Shown in pieces: positions 53,176 to 62,256 of a DNA stretch of 64,000 nucleotides (position 1 is its first letter; each line of letters begins with the position of its first letter). The DNA is from Paracoccus zhejiangensis (lineage in GTDB: Bacteria; Pseudomonadota; Alphaproteobacteria; Rhodobacterales; Rhodobacteraceae). The position numbers and the translations under genes are program-made. The notes under the pieces are model-generated. The model was given only the letters and a program-made list of their open reading frames with translations, was not told the origin of the DNA and ran no database searches. Location of the stretch: NCBI RefSeq assembly GCF_002847445.1, contig NZ_CP025430.1, forward strand, positions 3,087,001 to 3,151,000, read 5' to 3'.

Positions 53176-54860
53176 GGTGTCGGCCCTTCTTCGGTCGAGG
53201 CATCGGTCGGCGGGAATGACCCGGTCAATGCCGGACGCAGCCCGGCATTGCGCAGGCGTTGCAGGAAATCGCCGAGGCCCGACAGGTCAGGGATCGGCGG
53301 CAGGGGGCGCTGTGTCCGGGAGAGGACCGGATCGATCGGCCCCAATGCCTCGGCAAGAATGACCTCGGGGCGGGCGACGAAATCGGCCAGGTCCCAGATC
53401 TGCACCTGCGCGCGGACCGAGGGTGAACTGAGGATGGTGACCTGTTCGATCTCGGCGCGTTGAAGCAGCGCGGCGGTTCGGCGGATCTCGACCAGCGGCA
53501 GGGCGGCGCGGAACAGGGGGACGACCCATGCGCCGGTGATGACAGACAACCGGGCGTTGGCATCGCTGGCGATGAACCCGTTCGGACCGGGATCATCCCC
53601 CGGCCCGTGCTGGAAGACCTGCATCCGGCTGCCCGAGCGGATCAGCGAGGCCAGAAACGCCTCGGGGTGGTAATCCCGCAGCGTCGGGTTGCTGGACAGG
53701 GCACCGGGGCCGACATCTGGACGACCGGCGAATTCGGCGCGGTCGGGATGGAACAGATGCCCGTGCACATCGGCATCGAGTTGGCCGGCGAGCCAGTCTT
53801 CGAAACCGGGGATCACCGCGTCGAAGCCTTGGAACAGGGCATAGGGCGCAGCCGTCCGCTGGTTTTCGCTGCCCTTGCTTGGAAAGCGCCCCTGCGACCG
53901 CAGACCGGGGCGCCCCCGCGCCCGCCGCGCGGCAGCCTGTGCGAACAGCTGATCGATGCCGCGCGGGTCGGGATGCCGGTCGGAGGTCCCCGCCGCCGAG
54001 GCCTGCGGGAAATGGTCCATTAGCCCGGTGGCTCCGGGCCAGACCTTGCGGGCGACGAAGGCGCCGGAAGCTTCCAGCAACTGCCGGTGGTCGTCGTAAA
54101 GCAGGTAGGGTTTGCCCTTCAGGTCAAAGCGCGCCAGCGTCAGCGAGCGGCTTTCGATCTCGGGCGAGTGCTTCCGCGCCAGCGTCTGGAAATAGGACTC
54201 GTCGGGGATCCAGGCGAGGCGGAAGAAGCGGTCATAGTCTGCGCGCTGCGGATCGGTCAGGATGGCCTCCAGCGTGGTTCGGGTCAGGCACCACCATTGC
54301 GATCCGAGATGCGGCACCAGACCGGCCGGCAGCTGCCGCCGGACGCCAAGCCAGCGCTGCAGATCCAGAAAGCGGTCGAACCGCCAGCGCTGATGCCTCC
54401 AGTCGAAGGGGAAATAGCGGGTGAAGCGTTCCTCGTTCAGCCCGCCCATGGCCCAGAAGGCATCCGCGACCGCGACGCTTTCGATATGGTCGCGTGTCGG
54501 ATGGCGGCGCAGATAGTCGGTCAGTTCCGCCACCGGCCTGAGCGGCAGGCAGGAACCGGAAGCAAGGTAGACATGGCTGACCGCTGGCTGCTGGTCCAGC
54601 AACTGCCGGCTGGCATCCTGCGTCGCCTGCACCAGATCGAACCGGCCCCAGTTGCAGGCGCGGCGCGGCGAGAAGGCGATCAGTGGCTGGTCCTTCAGCG
54701 CCTGCACCATCGCCTCATGATCGCTGGCCGCGACCCGCGCATCGACATGGACCATGACCGCCGCGCCGCCCTCGGCCCAGATCTGCGCCATCCGCGCCGC
54801 CATGTCCAGCCGGTCATGGCACAGAAGAACGACGCCCAACTGCACCCCGTCCGCGCTCAT
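53172..54860 (-). CDS. Beta-1,6-N-acetylglucosaminyltransferase-like protein (Core-2/I-branching, GT14; DUF5928)
   Basis: 562 aa from the ATG at 54860, which overlaps the preceding gene's stop (ATGA). Residues 1 to about 300 match the Branch family (LGVVLLCHDRLDMAARMAQIW, VYLASGSCLPLRP, FDWRHQRWRF, SQWWCLTR, WIPDESYFQTL). The C-terminal 260 residues are a separate module with no recognised catalytic motif, found in Rhodobacteraceae relatives. It probably adds a branching sugar to a surface polymer. It is coupled to the sulfotransferase and the upstream glycosyltransferase. Confidence 0.85.
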   Translation of the reverse strand: MSADGVQLGVVLLCHDRLDMAARMAQIWAEGGAAVMVHVDARVAASDHEAMVQALKDQPLIAFSPRRACNWGRFDLVQATQDASRQLLDQQPAVSHVYLASGSCLPLRPVAELTDYLRRHPTRDHIESVAVADAFWAMGGLNEERFTRYFPFDWRHQRWRFDRFLDLQRWLGVRRQLPAGLVPHLGSQWWCLTRTTLEAILTDPQRADYDRFFRLAWIPDESYFQTLARKHSPEIESRSLTLARFDLKGKPYLLYDDHRQLLEASGAFVARKVWPGATGLMDHFPQASAAGTSDRHPDPRGIDQLFAQAAARRARGRPGLRSQGRFPSKGSENQRTAAPYALFQGFDAVIPGFEDWLAGQLDADVHGHLFHPDRAEFAGRPDVGPGALSSNPTLRDYHPEAFLASLIRSGSRMQVFQHGPGDDPGPNGFIASDANARLSVITGAWVVPLFRAALPLVEIRRTAALLQRAEIEQVTILSSPSVRAQVQIWDLADFVARPEVILAEALGPIDPVLSRTQRPLPPIPDLSGLGDFLQRLRNAGLRPALTGSFPPTDASTEEGPTP

Positions 54861-55936
54861 GCCCAGTTCCCCGGCGAGATCAGCCCCAGATCGGCCAGTT
54901 GCCGCCAATCGGTGTACTGGCGCGATTCCTCGCACCAGAGGCTCGAGCCTTCGCCAAGCCGGGCGTGATAGGCGCGGTATTCCTTGCTGCCGGCGTAGTG
55001 CTGGCGGCGGTCCAGTTCCTCGGCGGATTTCCCGGTCAGGCTCGACAGGAACTTGGCATGAAGCAGGCAGCCCGAGGCCATCTCGCCACCATCCTGCGCA
55101 TAGACCATGTTCAACCCGCGCGGCAGCAGCGTGTGGGTCGAGCTGACATAGGCCTGGCGCCAGTGCCATTTCACCAGCGGGATCTTGTTCAGCGCAGGGC
55201 TGTTCTTTGGGCTGTCGGCAAAGAAGCAGCGGGCGCGCGGGCCGCCTTGAATCCAGAGATTGCCGTAATAGCTGTTCTTGCGGATGGTGTAATTGGCCGG
55301 ATCGAACCAGTTGGCCAGTTCCAGCGGGTCCTGACCCTCGGCGCAGATGGCCTCTTCGATCGGCCCCCGCGGATAGGTATCGAGCAGCATCGCCGGAAAG
55401 CTGCGCGCGCCGCTGGCATCGAGCCAATCGGTAAGGGCGCGCAGCGGGCGGGTATCGTGATGCGGATAGATCAGGAATTCATCGGGATCGACCGTCAGGC
55501 ACCAATGGCCGCTGCCGTGGCGGCGCAGGAGGTCGTTGATCCAGTCCATGCCGAAACGCGAGGCCTTGTAGCTGTCGCCGGTTCGCCAGACCGAGACATC
55601 GGGCTGCTGGGCCAGATAGTCGGCACTGCCATCCTGGCCGTCATTGTCGACCATGAGGAAGTGACCGACGCCCATGCGGCGGTAATAGTCGAGGAAATAC
55701 GGCAGGCGCGGGCGTTCGTTGCGCAGGGTGGTGAAGACAAGGATGTCGGCGGGGGCAATCTGGTCGCTGCGATCCCTCAGCGCCCGCAGCCGCCGGCCAC
55801 GGCGCAGCGCGCGCATCAGCGCATATTGCCGCTCGCCCCGGCGCTTGAGGCGGTCATAGGTGGTTCGGAAAGCACTGCTCACGGGCGAGGGGGCCATTTG
55901 CCGATGGTTCTTTTGCCCATCCATAGCATCATTCAA
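54857..55936 (-). CDS. Glycosyltransferase family 2/92-like protein, copy 1
   Basis: 359 aa. The donor-sugar half is clear: VFTTLRNERPRLPYFLDYYRRMGV, FLMVDNDGQDGS, and the DXD-like VDPDEFLIYP near residue 155, with GGPRARCFF and LPRGLNMVYAQDG further on. It resembles copy 2 (55945-57009) along its whole length, so the two are an old tandem duplication. It is probably a sugar transferase of the polysaccharide block. It overlaps the GT14-like gene by four bases and follows copy 2 after eight bases. Confidence 0.87.
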   Translation of the reverse strand: MNDAMDGQKNHRQMAPSPVSSAFRTTYDRLKRRGERQYALMRALRRGRRLRALRDRSDQIAPADILVFTTLRNERPRLPYFLDYYRRMGVGHFLMVDNDGQDGSADYLAQQPDVSVWRTGDSYKASRFGMDWINDLLRRHGSGHWCLTVDPDEFLIYPHHDTRPLRALTDWLDASGARSFPAMLLDTYPRGPIEEAICAEGQDPLELANWFDPANYTIRKNSYYGNLWIQGGPRARCFFADSPKNSPALNKIPLVKWHWRQAYVSSTHTLLPRGLNMVYAQDGGEMASGCLLHAKFLSSLTGKSAEELDRRQHYAGSKEYRAYHARLGEGSSLWCEESRQYTDWRQLADLGLISPGNWA

Positions 55937-55944
55937 CCGCCGGT

Positions 55945-57009
55945 TCAGTTACTTTCGCCGCCCTGCGACGATCCGGCCGACCAGCCGCCATCCGACATCA
56001 GCCCCAGATCGACCAGTTGCTGCCAGCCGGTCAGCCGGACCGAGCCCGGATGCCACAGGTCGGGCGCAAGGCTCAGCGCGTCGTAATAGGCGTCATAACT
56101 CGCCGCCTCGCTGAAATGCTGGCCCCGCCGCTTTTCCTCTGCGGCGCGCGCGGCAGCGCCGGGCATGAATTTCGTGTGCAGCAGCACGCCCGACAGCCGC
56201 GGATCGCCCGGCCCGTCATAGACGGTATTCAGGTCGCGCGGCAGGATCGCATGTGTCGAGTTCGAATAGGCATAGTGCCGTTGCCAGCGGACCAGCGGCA
56301 GCTTGTTCAGCGTTGGCGCCTTCTCGGGCCGGTCGGCAAAGAACATCCGGTCGCGCGGGCCGCCCTGTACCCATCGGTTCCACTTCGGATGCTGGATCTG
56401 CGTGCGATAGGGCCCGGGGTCGAACCAGTCGAGCCCGGCCAGCGGATCATCGGTCTCGGCCTGATCCATCGATCCCTTGGGATAGAGGTCCAGCATCAGC
56501 GCGCCCATCGCGGGCTGGCCGATCCGGTCCAGATGGGCGGTCAGCACGGGCAGGCCCCTGTCCTGCCAATGCGGATAGATCAGCAACTCGTCGGCATCGA
56601 CGGTCAGGCACCAGTGGTCCCTACCGTAACGCGCCAGCAACCAGTTCGACCAGTCGAGGCCAAAGCGGCTGTCGCGATAGGAGGCCCGGGTGGTCCAGAC
56701 CGAGACATCGGGCTGATCGGCCAGCATCTCGGCGCTGCCATCATCGCTGTCATTCACGACCATCAGAAAATGGCTGACGCCAAGCGCGCGGTAATGGTCG
56801 AGGAAACCGGGCAGTCGGATCGCCTCGTTGCGCAGGGTGGCGACACAGAGGATGTCACCCGGTGCGATCTCGGCGGTGCGGTAGGCGAGGCGAGTCAGTG
56901 ACCGCCGCGCCCGGAAGGCCCGCCACAGATAGTCCCGCCGTTTCCACCGCAACCGATAGGCCCACCACAGGTCCTTGTGACGCGGTAGCGGTGTCGGGCT
57001 GCGGCTCAC
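55945..57009 (-). CDS. Glycosyltransferase family 2/92-like protein, copy 2
   Basis: 354 aa. It has the same order of motifs as copy 1: VATLRNEAIRLPGFLDHYRALGV, FLMVVNDSDDGSAE, VDADELLIYPHW, GGPRDRMFFADRP, LPRDLNTVYDGPG, and the ending TGWQQLVDLGLMS. In the metal motif copy 2 has DADE where copy 1 has DPDE. Its ATG overlaps the galE stop by four bases. The paired copies suggest two successive similar linkages. Confidence 0.87.
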   Translation of the reverse strand: MSRSPTPLPRHKDLWWAYRLRWKRRDYLWRAFRARRSLTRLAYRTAEIAPGDILCVATLRNEAIRLPGFLDHYRALGVSHFLMVVNDSDDGSAEMLADQPDVSVWTTRASYRDSRFGLDWSNWLLARYGRDHWCLTVDADELLIYPHWQDRGLPVLTAHLDRIGQPAMGALMLDLYPKGSMDQAETDDPLAGLDWFDPGPYRTQIQHPKWNRWVQGGPRDRMFFADRPEKAPTLNKLPLVRWQRHYAYSNSTHAILPRDLNTVYDGPGDPRLSGVLLHTKFMPGAAARAAEEKRRGQHFSEAASYDAYYDALSLAPDLWHPGSVRLTGWQQLVDLGLMSDGGWSAGSSQGGESN

Positions 57010-57992
57010 TTCTGGTAGTCGCCCACCTGATGCCAGCGCCAGGCATCCCCGATCATCTGGTCCAGCGTCGAGCGCTCAGGCCGCCAGCCGAGCGTGTCGA
57101 TGGCACGCTGGCTGCCCGAGACGAGGCTGACCGCATCGCCGGCACGACGCGGCCCTTCGCGCAGGGGAATCTCGCGACCGGTGATCGCGGCCGAACGGGC
57201 CATGACCTCGCGCACGGTAAAGCCTGCGCCGCTGCCAAGGCAGAACACCGCGCTGCCCTTGCCGGCCTCGAGCCAGCGAAGGCCCAGCACATGGGCGTCA
57301 ACAAGGTCCATCACATGCACATAGTCGCGCAGGCAGGTGCCGTCGCGGGTCGGATAATCGGTGCCGTTGACGGTCAGCGCCTCGCGTTTGCCGGTAGCCG
57401 CATCCAGAACCAGCGGGATCAGATGGGTCTCGGGGCGGTGGAACTCGCCGATCTCGGCCTCGGGGTCGGCGCCAGCGACGTTGAAATAGCGGAAGATCAC
57501 CGTCTCCAGCGCGTCCGAGGCGCCGAAATCACGCAGCATCTGCTCGATCGCCAGCTTGCTGCCACCATAGGCGTTCAGCGGTTGCTGCACCGTCGCCTCA
57601 TCCAGCAGCACACCGTCGTGATCGCCGTAGGTGGCGCAGGTCGACGAAAAGACCAGCCGCTTGCAGCCTGCGGCCAGCGCCGCCTGCACGAGGTTCAGCG
57701 CGCCGGTGACGTTCTCGCGCCAGTAGCGGCCGGGATCGGTCATCGACTCGCCGACCTGGCTCAGCGCGGCGAAATGCATCACCGCCACGGGGCGATACTG
57801 GGCAAAGGCCCCGGCCAGCGCCTCGGGGTCCATGAGATCGCCCTGAACGAAGGGGCCGAACTTCACCGCGTCGCGCCAGCCGGTGCCGAGATTGTCGAAG
57901 GTGACCGGCACATAGCCCGCCGCCCGCAGCTGCTTGCAGGCGTGCGAGCCGATATAGCCCGCGCCGCCCGTCACCAGGACATGATCGCCCAT
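57006..57992 (-). CDS. galE: UDP-glucose 4-epimerase
   Basis: 328 aa extended SDR. The NAD motif GGAGYIGSH is at residues 9-17, catalytic Ser/Thr in FSSTCATYGD and YGGSK (Tyr near 147), with later FNVAGADPE and the sugar-binding RDYVHVMDL. It interconverts UDP-glucose and UDP-galactose. It lies between galU, which makes UDP-glucose, and the glycosyltransferases; the gap to galU is three bases, so both are co-transcribed. Confidence 0.95.
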   Translation of the reverse strand: MGDHVLVTGGAGYIGSHACKQLRAAGYVPVTFDNLGTGWRDAVKFGPFVQGDLMDPEALAGAFAQYRPVAVMHFAALSQVGESMTDPGRYWRENVTGALNLVQAALAAGCKRLVFSSTCATYGDHDGVLLDEATVQQPLNAYGGSKLAIEQMLRDFGASDALETVIFRYFNVAGADPEAEIGEFHRPETHLIPLVLDAATGKREALTVNGTDYPTRDGTCLRDYVHVMDLVDAHVLGLRWLEAGKGSAVFCLGSGAGFTVREVMARSAAITGREIPLREGPRRAGDAVSLVSGSQRAIDTLGWRPERSTLDQMIGDAWRWHQVGDYQK

Positions 57993-57995
57993 CGC

Positions 57996-58892
57996 CTATT
58001 CGGCCGCGCGCCGCATCGAGACGACATCGGTCAGGAACTCGGCCAGTTCGTCCTTCAGCTCGTCGCGGGCGAGGCCGAAGGCCACGGTCGCCTGCAGGAA
58101 GCCGGCCTTCGAGCCGCAGTCGAAACGCTGGCCACGGAAGCGCAGGCCATAGACGCCACGCCCCTCGGCGATCTCGTCGGCAATGGCATCGGTCAGCTGG
58201 ATCTCGCCGCCCGAACCCTGCTTCAGCTTGTTCAGGTTCTGCATCACCGTCGGCGCCAGGATATAGCGGCCGATCACGGCGAGGTTCGAGGGCGCGGTGC
58301 CCGGTGCCGGCTTCTCGACCATGCCCTTGGCCTTGACGATGGCACCCATGTCCTCGGCAATGTCCAGCACGCCATAGGCTGACGCCTTCTCGGGGGCGAC
58401 CTCCATCGTGGCAACCATGCTGCCGCCGGTCTCGCGATAGGCCTCGATCATCTGCTGCAGGCAGGGCGGCTCGCCCATGATCACGTCATCGGTCAGGATG
58501 ACAGCAAAGGGTTCGTCCTCGGACAGAAGCCGCCGCGCGCACCAGACCGCATGGCCAAGGCCAAGCGCCTTGTGCTGGCGGATATAGGCGATGGCGCCGG
58601 ATTCCATGTTGGTGGCGCGCAGGGTTTCCAGCAGCTCGGTCTTGCCGGATTTCTTCAGGCTGGCTTCCAGCTCGTGCGCGTGGTCGAAGTAATCCTCCAG
58701 CGCGCCCTTGCCGCGCGAGGTGACGAAGATGAATTCCTTGATCCCGGCCGCCCGCGCCTCGTCGATCGCGTACTGGATCAGCGGCCGGTCAACCAGGGTC
58801 ATGATCTCTTTCGGGATGCTCTTTGTCGCCGGAAGGAATCGGGTGCCCAGACCCGCCACCGGAAAGATCGCCTTGGTAACCTTGCGGCTCAT
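57996..58892 (-). CDS. galU: UTP-glucose-1-phosphate uridylyltransferase
   Basis: 298 aa from the ATG at 58892 (MSRKVTKAIFPVAGLGTRFLPATK), with the nucleotide motif GLGTRFLPATKSIPKEI and the uridylyl-binding LGHAVWCARRLL and VILTDDVI. It makes UDP-glucose from UTP and glucose-1-phosphate. It heads the galU-galE-glycosyltransferase-sulfotransferase run. Upstream (58893-59051) is a 159-bp AT-richer stretch that probably holds its promoter. Confidence 0.95.
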   Translation of the reverse strand: MSRKVTKAIFPVAGLGTRFLPATKSIPKEIMTLVDRPLIQYAIDEARAAGIKEFIFVTSRGKGALEDYFDHAHELEASLKKSGKTELLETLRATNMESGAIAYIRQHKALGLGHAVWCARRLLSEDEPFAVILTDDVIMGEPPCLQQMIEAYRETGGSMVATMEVAPEKASAYGVLDIAEDMGAIVKAKGMVEKPAPGTAPSNLAVIGRYILAPTVMQNLNKLKQGSGGEIQLTDAIADEIAEGRGVYGLRFRGQRFDCGSKAGFLQATVAFGLARDELKDELAEFLTDVVSMRRAAE

Positions 58893-59051
58893 CACATGTC
58901 TCCTGCCAATCGCTGCCAACAGCCGTCGGCCTGGCCGCGACGCGCGCGGCAACCTTATCTTATATCGACCCAATGGCATCAATACACCAAGGGGTTACTG
59001 CTTAATGCAATGCGTTTGCGGCGTTATTCTGCTGTCTCGCTACGGTCTTGC

Positions 59052-59852
59052 CTAGTCGATGCCCATGCGGGCCATCATTGCCTCGAGCTTGGCAACGTCT
59101 TCGGGGTTGTTCAGTTCCCAGAATTCACGGCCCTGCGATTCGACCCTGACACACTGCACCCGCCGCCCCTGTTCCAGAAAGCGCAGCTGCTCCAGCCCTT
59201 CCAGCTTTTCCAGCTTGCCCTCGGGCCAGGTGGCATAGGCGGCCAGCGCATCGGGGCGATAGGCATAGACGCCGACATGGTGATGAACCGGGGTTTCCTC
59301 GTCATCGGCAAAGGGGCCGGCTGCAAAGGGCACGACTTCCTTGGTGAAATAGAGCGCGTGCATGTCGGGGCCAAAGACCGCCGTGGTGCCACCGACCCGC
59401 CCGGCACGGCGATCGGCGATCAGGTCGGCGCGCATCCTTCCGTCGCAGTTCAGCACCGGCGTAGCCAGATCGGCCTCGGGTGCGGCGCGCAGGCCGCGCA
59501 CCAGATCCTCGATGAACCACGCCGGCGTCAGCGGCGCGTCGCCCTGCAGGTTCACCACGATCTCGGGCGAGATGCCCAGGTTGGCGACTGCCTCGGCGCA
59601 GCGCTCGGTGCCGTTGCGACATGTGGTCGCGGTCATCACCACCTCGGCGCCGAAGCCCTCGGCGTGATCACGAATGCGGTCGTCATCGGTGGCGACAACC
59701 ACCCGGTCGATGCCCGGCACCGCCATTGCCGCATCCCAGCTGCGCCGGATCAGCGTCCGGGCCTGCCCGCCCGCCCCCTTCAGCGGGACCAGCGGCTTGC
59801 CCGGATAGCGGGTCGAGGCGTGGCGGGCGGGGATGATGATGACCACGGACAT
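59052..59852 (-). CDS. kdsB: CMP-KDO synthetase-like cytidylyltransferase
   Basis: 266 aa. It begins IIIPARHASTRYPGKPL, the CTP site of the KdsB/NeuA group, and has VVVATDDDRI, NLQGDAPL and FWELNNPEDVAKLEAMM. KdsB activates KDO for lipid A core or capsule. The ELNNPEDV end and the insertion around VPFAAGPFADDEETP differ from enterobacterial KdsB, so it may use another 2-keto sugar. It follows cysQ with three bases between. Confidence 0.85.
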   Translation of the reverse strand: MSVVIIIPARHASTRYPGKPLVPLKGAGGQARTLIRRSWDAAMAVPGIDRVVVATDDDRIRDHAEGFGAEVVMTATTCRNGTERCAEAVANLGISPEIVVNLQGDAPLTPAWFIEDLVRGLRAAPEADLATPVLNCDGRMRADLIADRRAGRVGGTTAVFGPDMHALYFTKEVVPFAAGPFADDEETPVHHHVGVYAYRPDALAAYATWPEGKLEKLEGLEQLRFLEQGRRVQCVRVESQGREFWELNNPEDVAKLEAMMARMGID

Positions 59853-59855
59853 GGC

Positions 59856-60653
59856 TCAGTCCTTGACCAGCAGCACGCCCGGCGCGAAGGCGATGAAGAA
59901 GGGGTTTTCGAAGGCCGGCTTGCCATAGGTCAGCGGCGTATGGTCGTCGAAACGCACCACCTCGCCGCCGGCACCGCGCAGCACCGCATCGCCGGCTGCC
60001 GTGTCCCATTCCATCGTCCGGCCAAGCCGTGGATACAGGTCGGCCTCGCCCGTGGCCACAAGGCAGAACTTCAGCGACGATCCGGCGCTGGTCATGTCGC
60101 GCACGCCGTAGCGGGCGATGTAGTCATCGGTCGCCGCGTCGCGGTGCGATTTCGACGCCACCACCATCAGCCCGCGATTGTCGGGCATCGGGTTGACCCC
60201 GATCGGATGGGTCTCGCCCGGCGTCTCGCCGAAGGGCCCCATCTCCTCGATCGATCGGCCGTCAGCGGTGGTATAGAAAAGCCGCCCCTTGGCCGGGGCA
60301 TAGACCACCCCGCGCAGCGGTACGCCGTTCTCGACATAGGCGATGTTGACGGTGAAATCGCCGCGACGCTGGACGAATTCCTTGGTGCCGTCCAGCGGGT
60401 CGACGATCAGGAAGCTGGTTGCCGTCACCTCATGCGTCGCGGCCTGTTCCTCGGTCACCAGCGCGATGTCGGGAAAGGCCGCGCGCAGCCCGGCCGAGAT
60501 CAGCGCGTCTGCTGCCTCGTCCGCCTCGGTGACGGGCGAGGCATCGGACTTGGAACGTACCTCGAAATCCTCGGCGTCATAGATGTCCATGATCTTCGCG
60601 CCTGCCGCCAGCGCAAGCCGGCGCATCTCGGCTGACAATCGGTCGAATTCCAT
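59856..60653 (-). CDS. cysQ: 3'(2'),5'-bisphosphate nucleotidase CysQ
   Basis: 265 aa inositol-monophosphatase fold. The metal ligands are in VTEEQAATHE (Glu near residue 67) and VDPLDGTKEFVQRRG (Asp-Pro-Leu-Asp-Gly-Thr, residues about 86-94), with the second Asp in MEWDTAAGDAVL. CysQ removes the 3'-phosphate of PAP, the by-product of sulfotransferase and sulfate assimilation. A sulfotransferase 6.7 kb downstream gives a local source of PAP. It starts the unit with kdsB. Confidence 0.94.
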   Translation of the reverse strand: MEFDRLSAEMRRLALAAGAKIMDIYDAEDFEVRSKSDASPVTEADEAADALISAGLRAAFPDIALVTEEQAATHEVTATSFLIVDPLDGTKEFVQRRGDFTVNIAYVENGVPLRGVVYAPAKGRLFYTTADGRSIEEMGPFGETPGETHPIGVNPMPDNRGLMVVASKSHRDAATDDYIARYGVRDMTSAGSSLKFCLVATGEADLYPRLGRTMEWDTAAGDAVLRGAGGEVVRFDDHTPLTYGKPAFENPFFIAFAPGVLLVKD

Positions 60654-60787
60654 AAAGTCCTGCCTTTTCTGCCAGGGCGACCACAGCCGCCGCTGATTGA
60701 ATCTTCACCTTTCCCCACTTATGATCGCGCGACCGGGGATGAGCAAGCGCCCCCGGCGCATTGGCCTTAGCCCGGGTTTACTCGCCG

Positions 60788-61609
60788 TTGTTCGTTCAGC
60801 ATCGCAACCGGAACATGCTCGAGGCGGCGTATAACACGCTGCTGCTGATCTATTTCCAGATCGTCTACAACCTGCGCAAGGAACACACCAATCCGCTGAT
60901 CGGCCTGCTGCTGACCATCATCCAATCCTCGCTGATGGTGGTGGCGTTCTTCCTGCTCTACTACGTCATCGGCGTCCGGACCTCGCCCATCCGCGGCGAT
61001 TTCATGGTCTTCATCATGACCGGGATCTTTGTGTTCGTCACCCATGTCCAGGGCACCGCTGCGGTGTCGAGCTCGGGCGCGCTGACCTCGGGAATGACCA
61101 AGCACGGGCCGATGAGTTCTGCCGTCATGATCGCCGGTGCCGCCATCGCGGTGCTCTACAAGCAGGTGCTCAGCTGCATCGTCATCCTGTGGGCCTATCA
61201 TGCCATCGTGACGCCCGTCGTCGTCAATGACTGGGTCGCCTGCCTGGCGCTGCTGGTGCTGGCCTGGCTGTCGGGCTGCGCTGTGGGTCTGGTTTTCCTG
61301 TCGATCCGGCCCTGGGCGCCCAAGGCTGCGGGGCTTTTGACCACCATCTATTCGCGGCTGAACATGATCGCCTCGGGCAAGATGTTCGTCGCCAATACCC
61401 TGCCCAACTTCATGCTGCCCTATTTCGAGTGGAACCCGCTGTTCCACATCATCGACCAGATGCGCGGCTTCGCCTTCATCAACTATGTCCCGCACAAGAC
61501 CAATCTGGAATATCCGATCTACTTCACCATCGCGGTGACGATGATCGGTCTGATGGCCGAATTCACCACCCGCAACAGCGTCTCGGCCAGCTGGAGCGCG
61601 GGCAAGTAA
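60788..61609 (+). CDS. ABC-2-type polysaccharide export permease
   Basis: About 273 aa. The start is uncertain: a TTG at 60788 gives LFVQHRNRNMLEAAYN, matching relatives that begin MFE..R; a TTG at 60761 and an ATG at 60815 are alternatives, and none has a good ribosome site. Six helices are predicted, with NPLIGLLLTIIQSSLMVVAFF and GDFMVFIMTGIFVFVTH conserved in KpsM/CtrC-like capsule exporters. No ATPase gene is next to it, so the partner lies elsewhere. It is divergent from cysQ. Confidence 0.8.
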   Translation: MFVQHRNRNMLEAAYNTLLLIYFQIVYNLRKEHTNPLIGLLLTIIQSSLMVVAFFLLYYVIGVRTSPIRGDFMVFIMTGIFVFVTHVQGTAAVSSSGALTSGMTKHGPMSSAVMIAGAAIAVLYKQVLSCIVILWAYHAIVTPVVVNDWVACLALLVLAWLSGCAVGLVFLSIRPWAPKAAGLLTTIYSRLNMIASGKMFVANTLPNFMLPYFEWNPLFHIIDQMRGFAFINYVPHKTNLEYPIYFTIAVTMIGLMAEFTTRNSVSASWSAGK

Positions 61610-61941
61610 CGGCGCGAGCTTGCCGGATTGTCGCTTCCGAGCCGGGAGGCGGCCAGGGCTTGCGGTGGAATCAGGGGGCGACTCGCCACGGCTGACTGAG
61701 GGTGAGCGGTTGAATCAAATAAGCTGGAGTCATCTAATCCGCGTATCGCGGGCTCTCGAGCGCTGTCCGACTGATCCAGAAGGACAGGTTTCGACAATTT
61801 CAGCCATTTTCTCTTATGTGCCAGTAGTCTGAGGTGTTTGACTGATCCCGTCCCGGTGCGACGGCGCGTGGCGATTCGCGACGCTGCCCATTGCGCCGGG
61901 CATCGTTCTGGCCCGAAGGGCAGTCATGAAGGACAATGAGG
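61610..61941. other. Intergenic stretch before the lipoprotein gene
   Basis: About 330 bp with no convincing gene on either strand. It is AT-richer than its surroundings and contains a possible ribosome site (AAGGACAATGAGG) for the lipoprotein. The sequence around 61741-61765 has a CGCGTATCGCG dyad. No tRNA fold was recognised. Confidence 0.5.
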
Positions 61942-62187
61942 ATGTTTGTTAAACCAGTTCTGATCGCTTCGGCGATCCTTTCGCTTGCCGCCTGTTCGCT
62001 CGATCCGCGCGAATATGAAACGACGCCGGTTGTCGTCCAGACCGAGGCGGGGCCGGTCACCTGCCAGCTTTACACTCATGAGCAGGTCATCTGGGATCGG
62101 GCGACCAGTCGTCCCAACAGCATGGATGTCGAAACCGCCGACAATCTGTGCCGCCAAGAGGGTGTCCGCGTCAAATCCGGCGGCTAG
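61942..62187 (+). CDS. Small putative lipoprotein
   Basis: 81 aa from the ATG at 61942, preferred because the AAGGA site is too close to the ATG at 61936. The signal ISASILSLAAC-like region ends in a lipobox (LAAC). The mature part has a VTCQLYTHEQVIWDRA segment and NLCRQEG, so two Cys that might pair. Short lipoproteins of this type are frequent next to unrelated genes in Rhodobacteraceae. The function is unknown. Confidence 0.75.
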   Translation: MFVKPVLIASAILSLAACSLDPREYETTPVVVQTEAGPVTCQLYTHEQVIWDRATSRPNSMDVETADNLCRQEGVRVKSGG

Positions 62188-62256
62188 GAGGCTAGAGGGC
62201 CGGCCATTCTCCTCCTGCAGGGAATTGGTCGGCGTGCCGATCCGAAGCAGCCCGTC

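Noticed and set aside
58551..60635. 694-codon open frame on the plus strand opposite galU, kdsB and cysQ
   Set aside because: The three minus-strand genes have full catalytic motifs; the opposite frame is a composition artefact.
61610..61941. tRNA or small RNA gene
   Set aside because: No cloverleaf, no promoter plus terminator pair, and no conserved stem was recognised.
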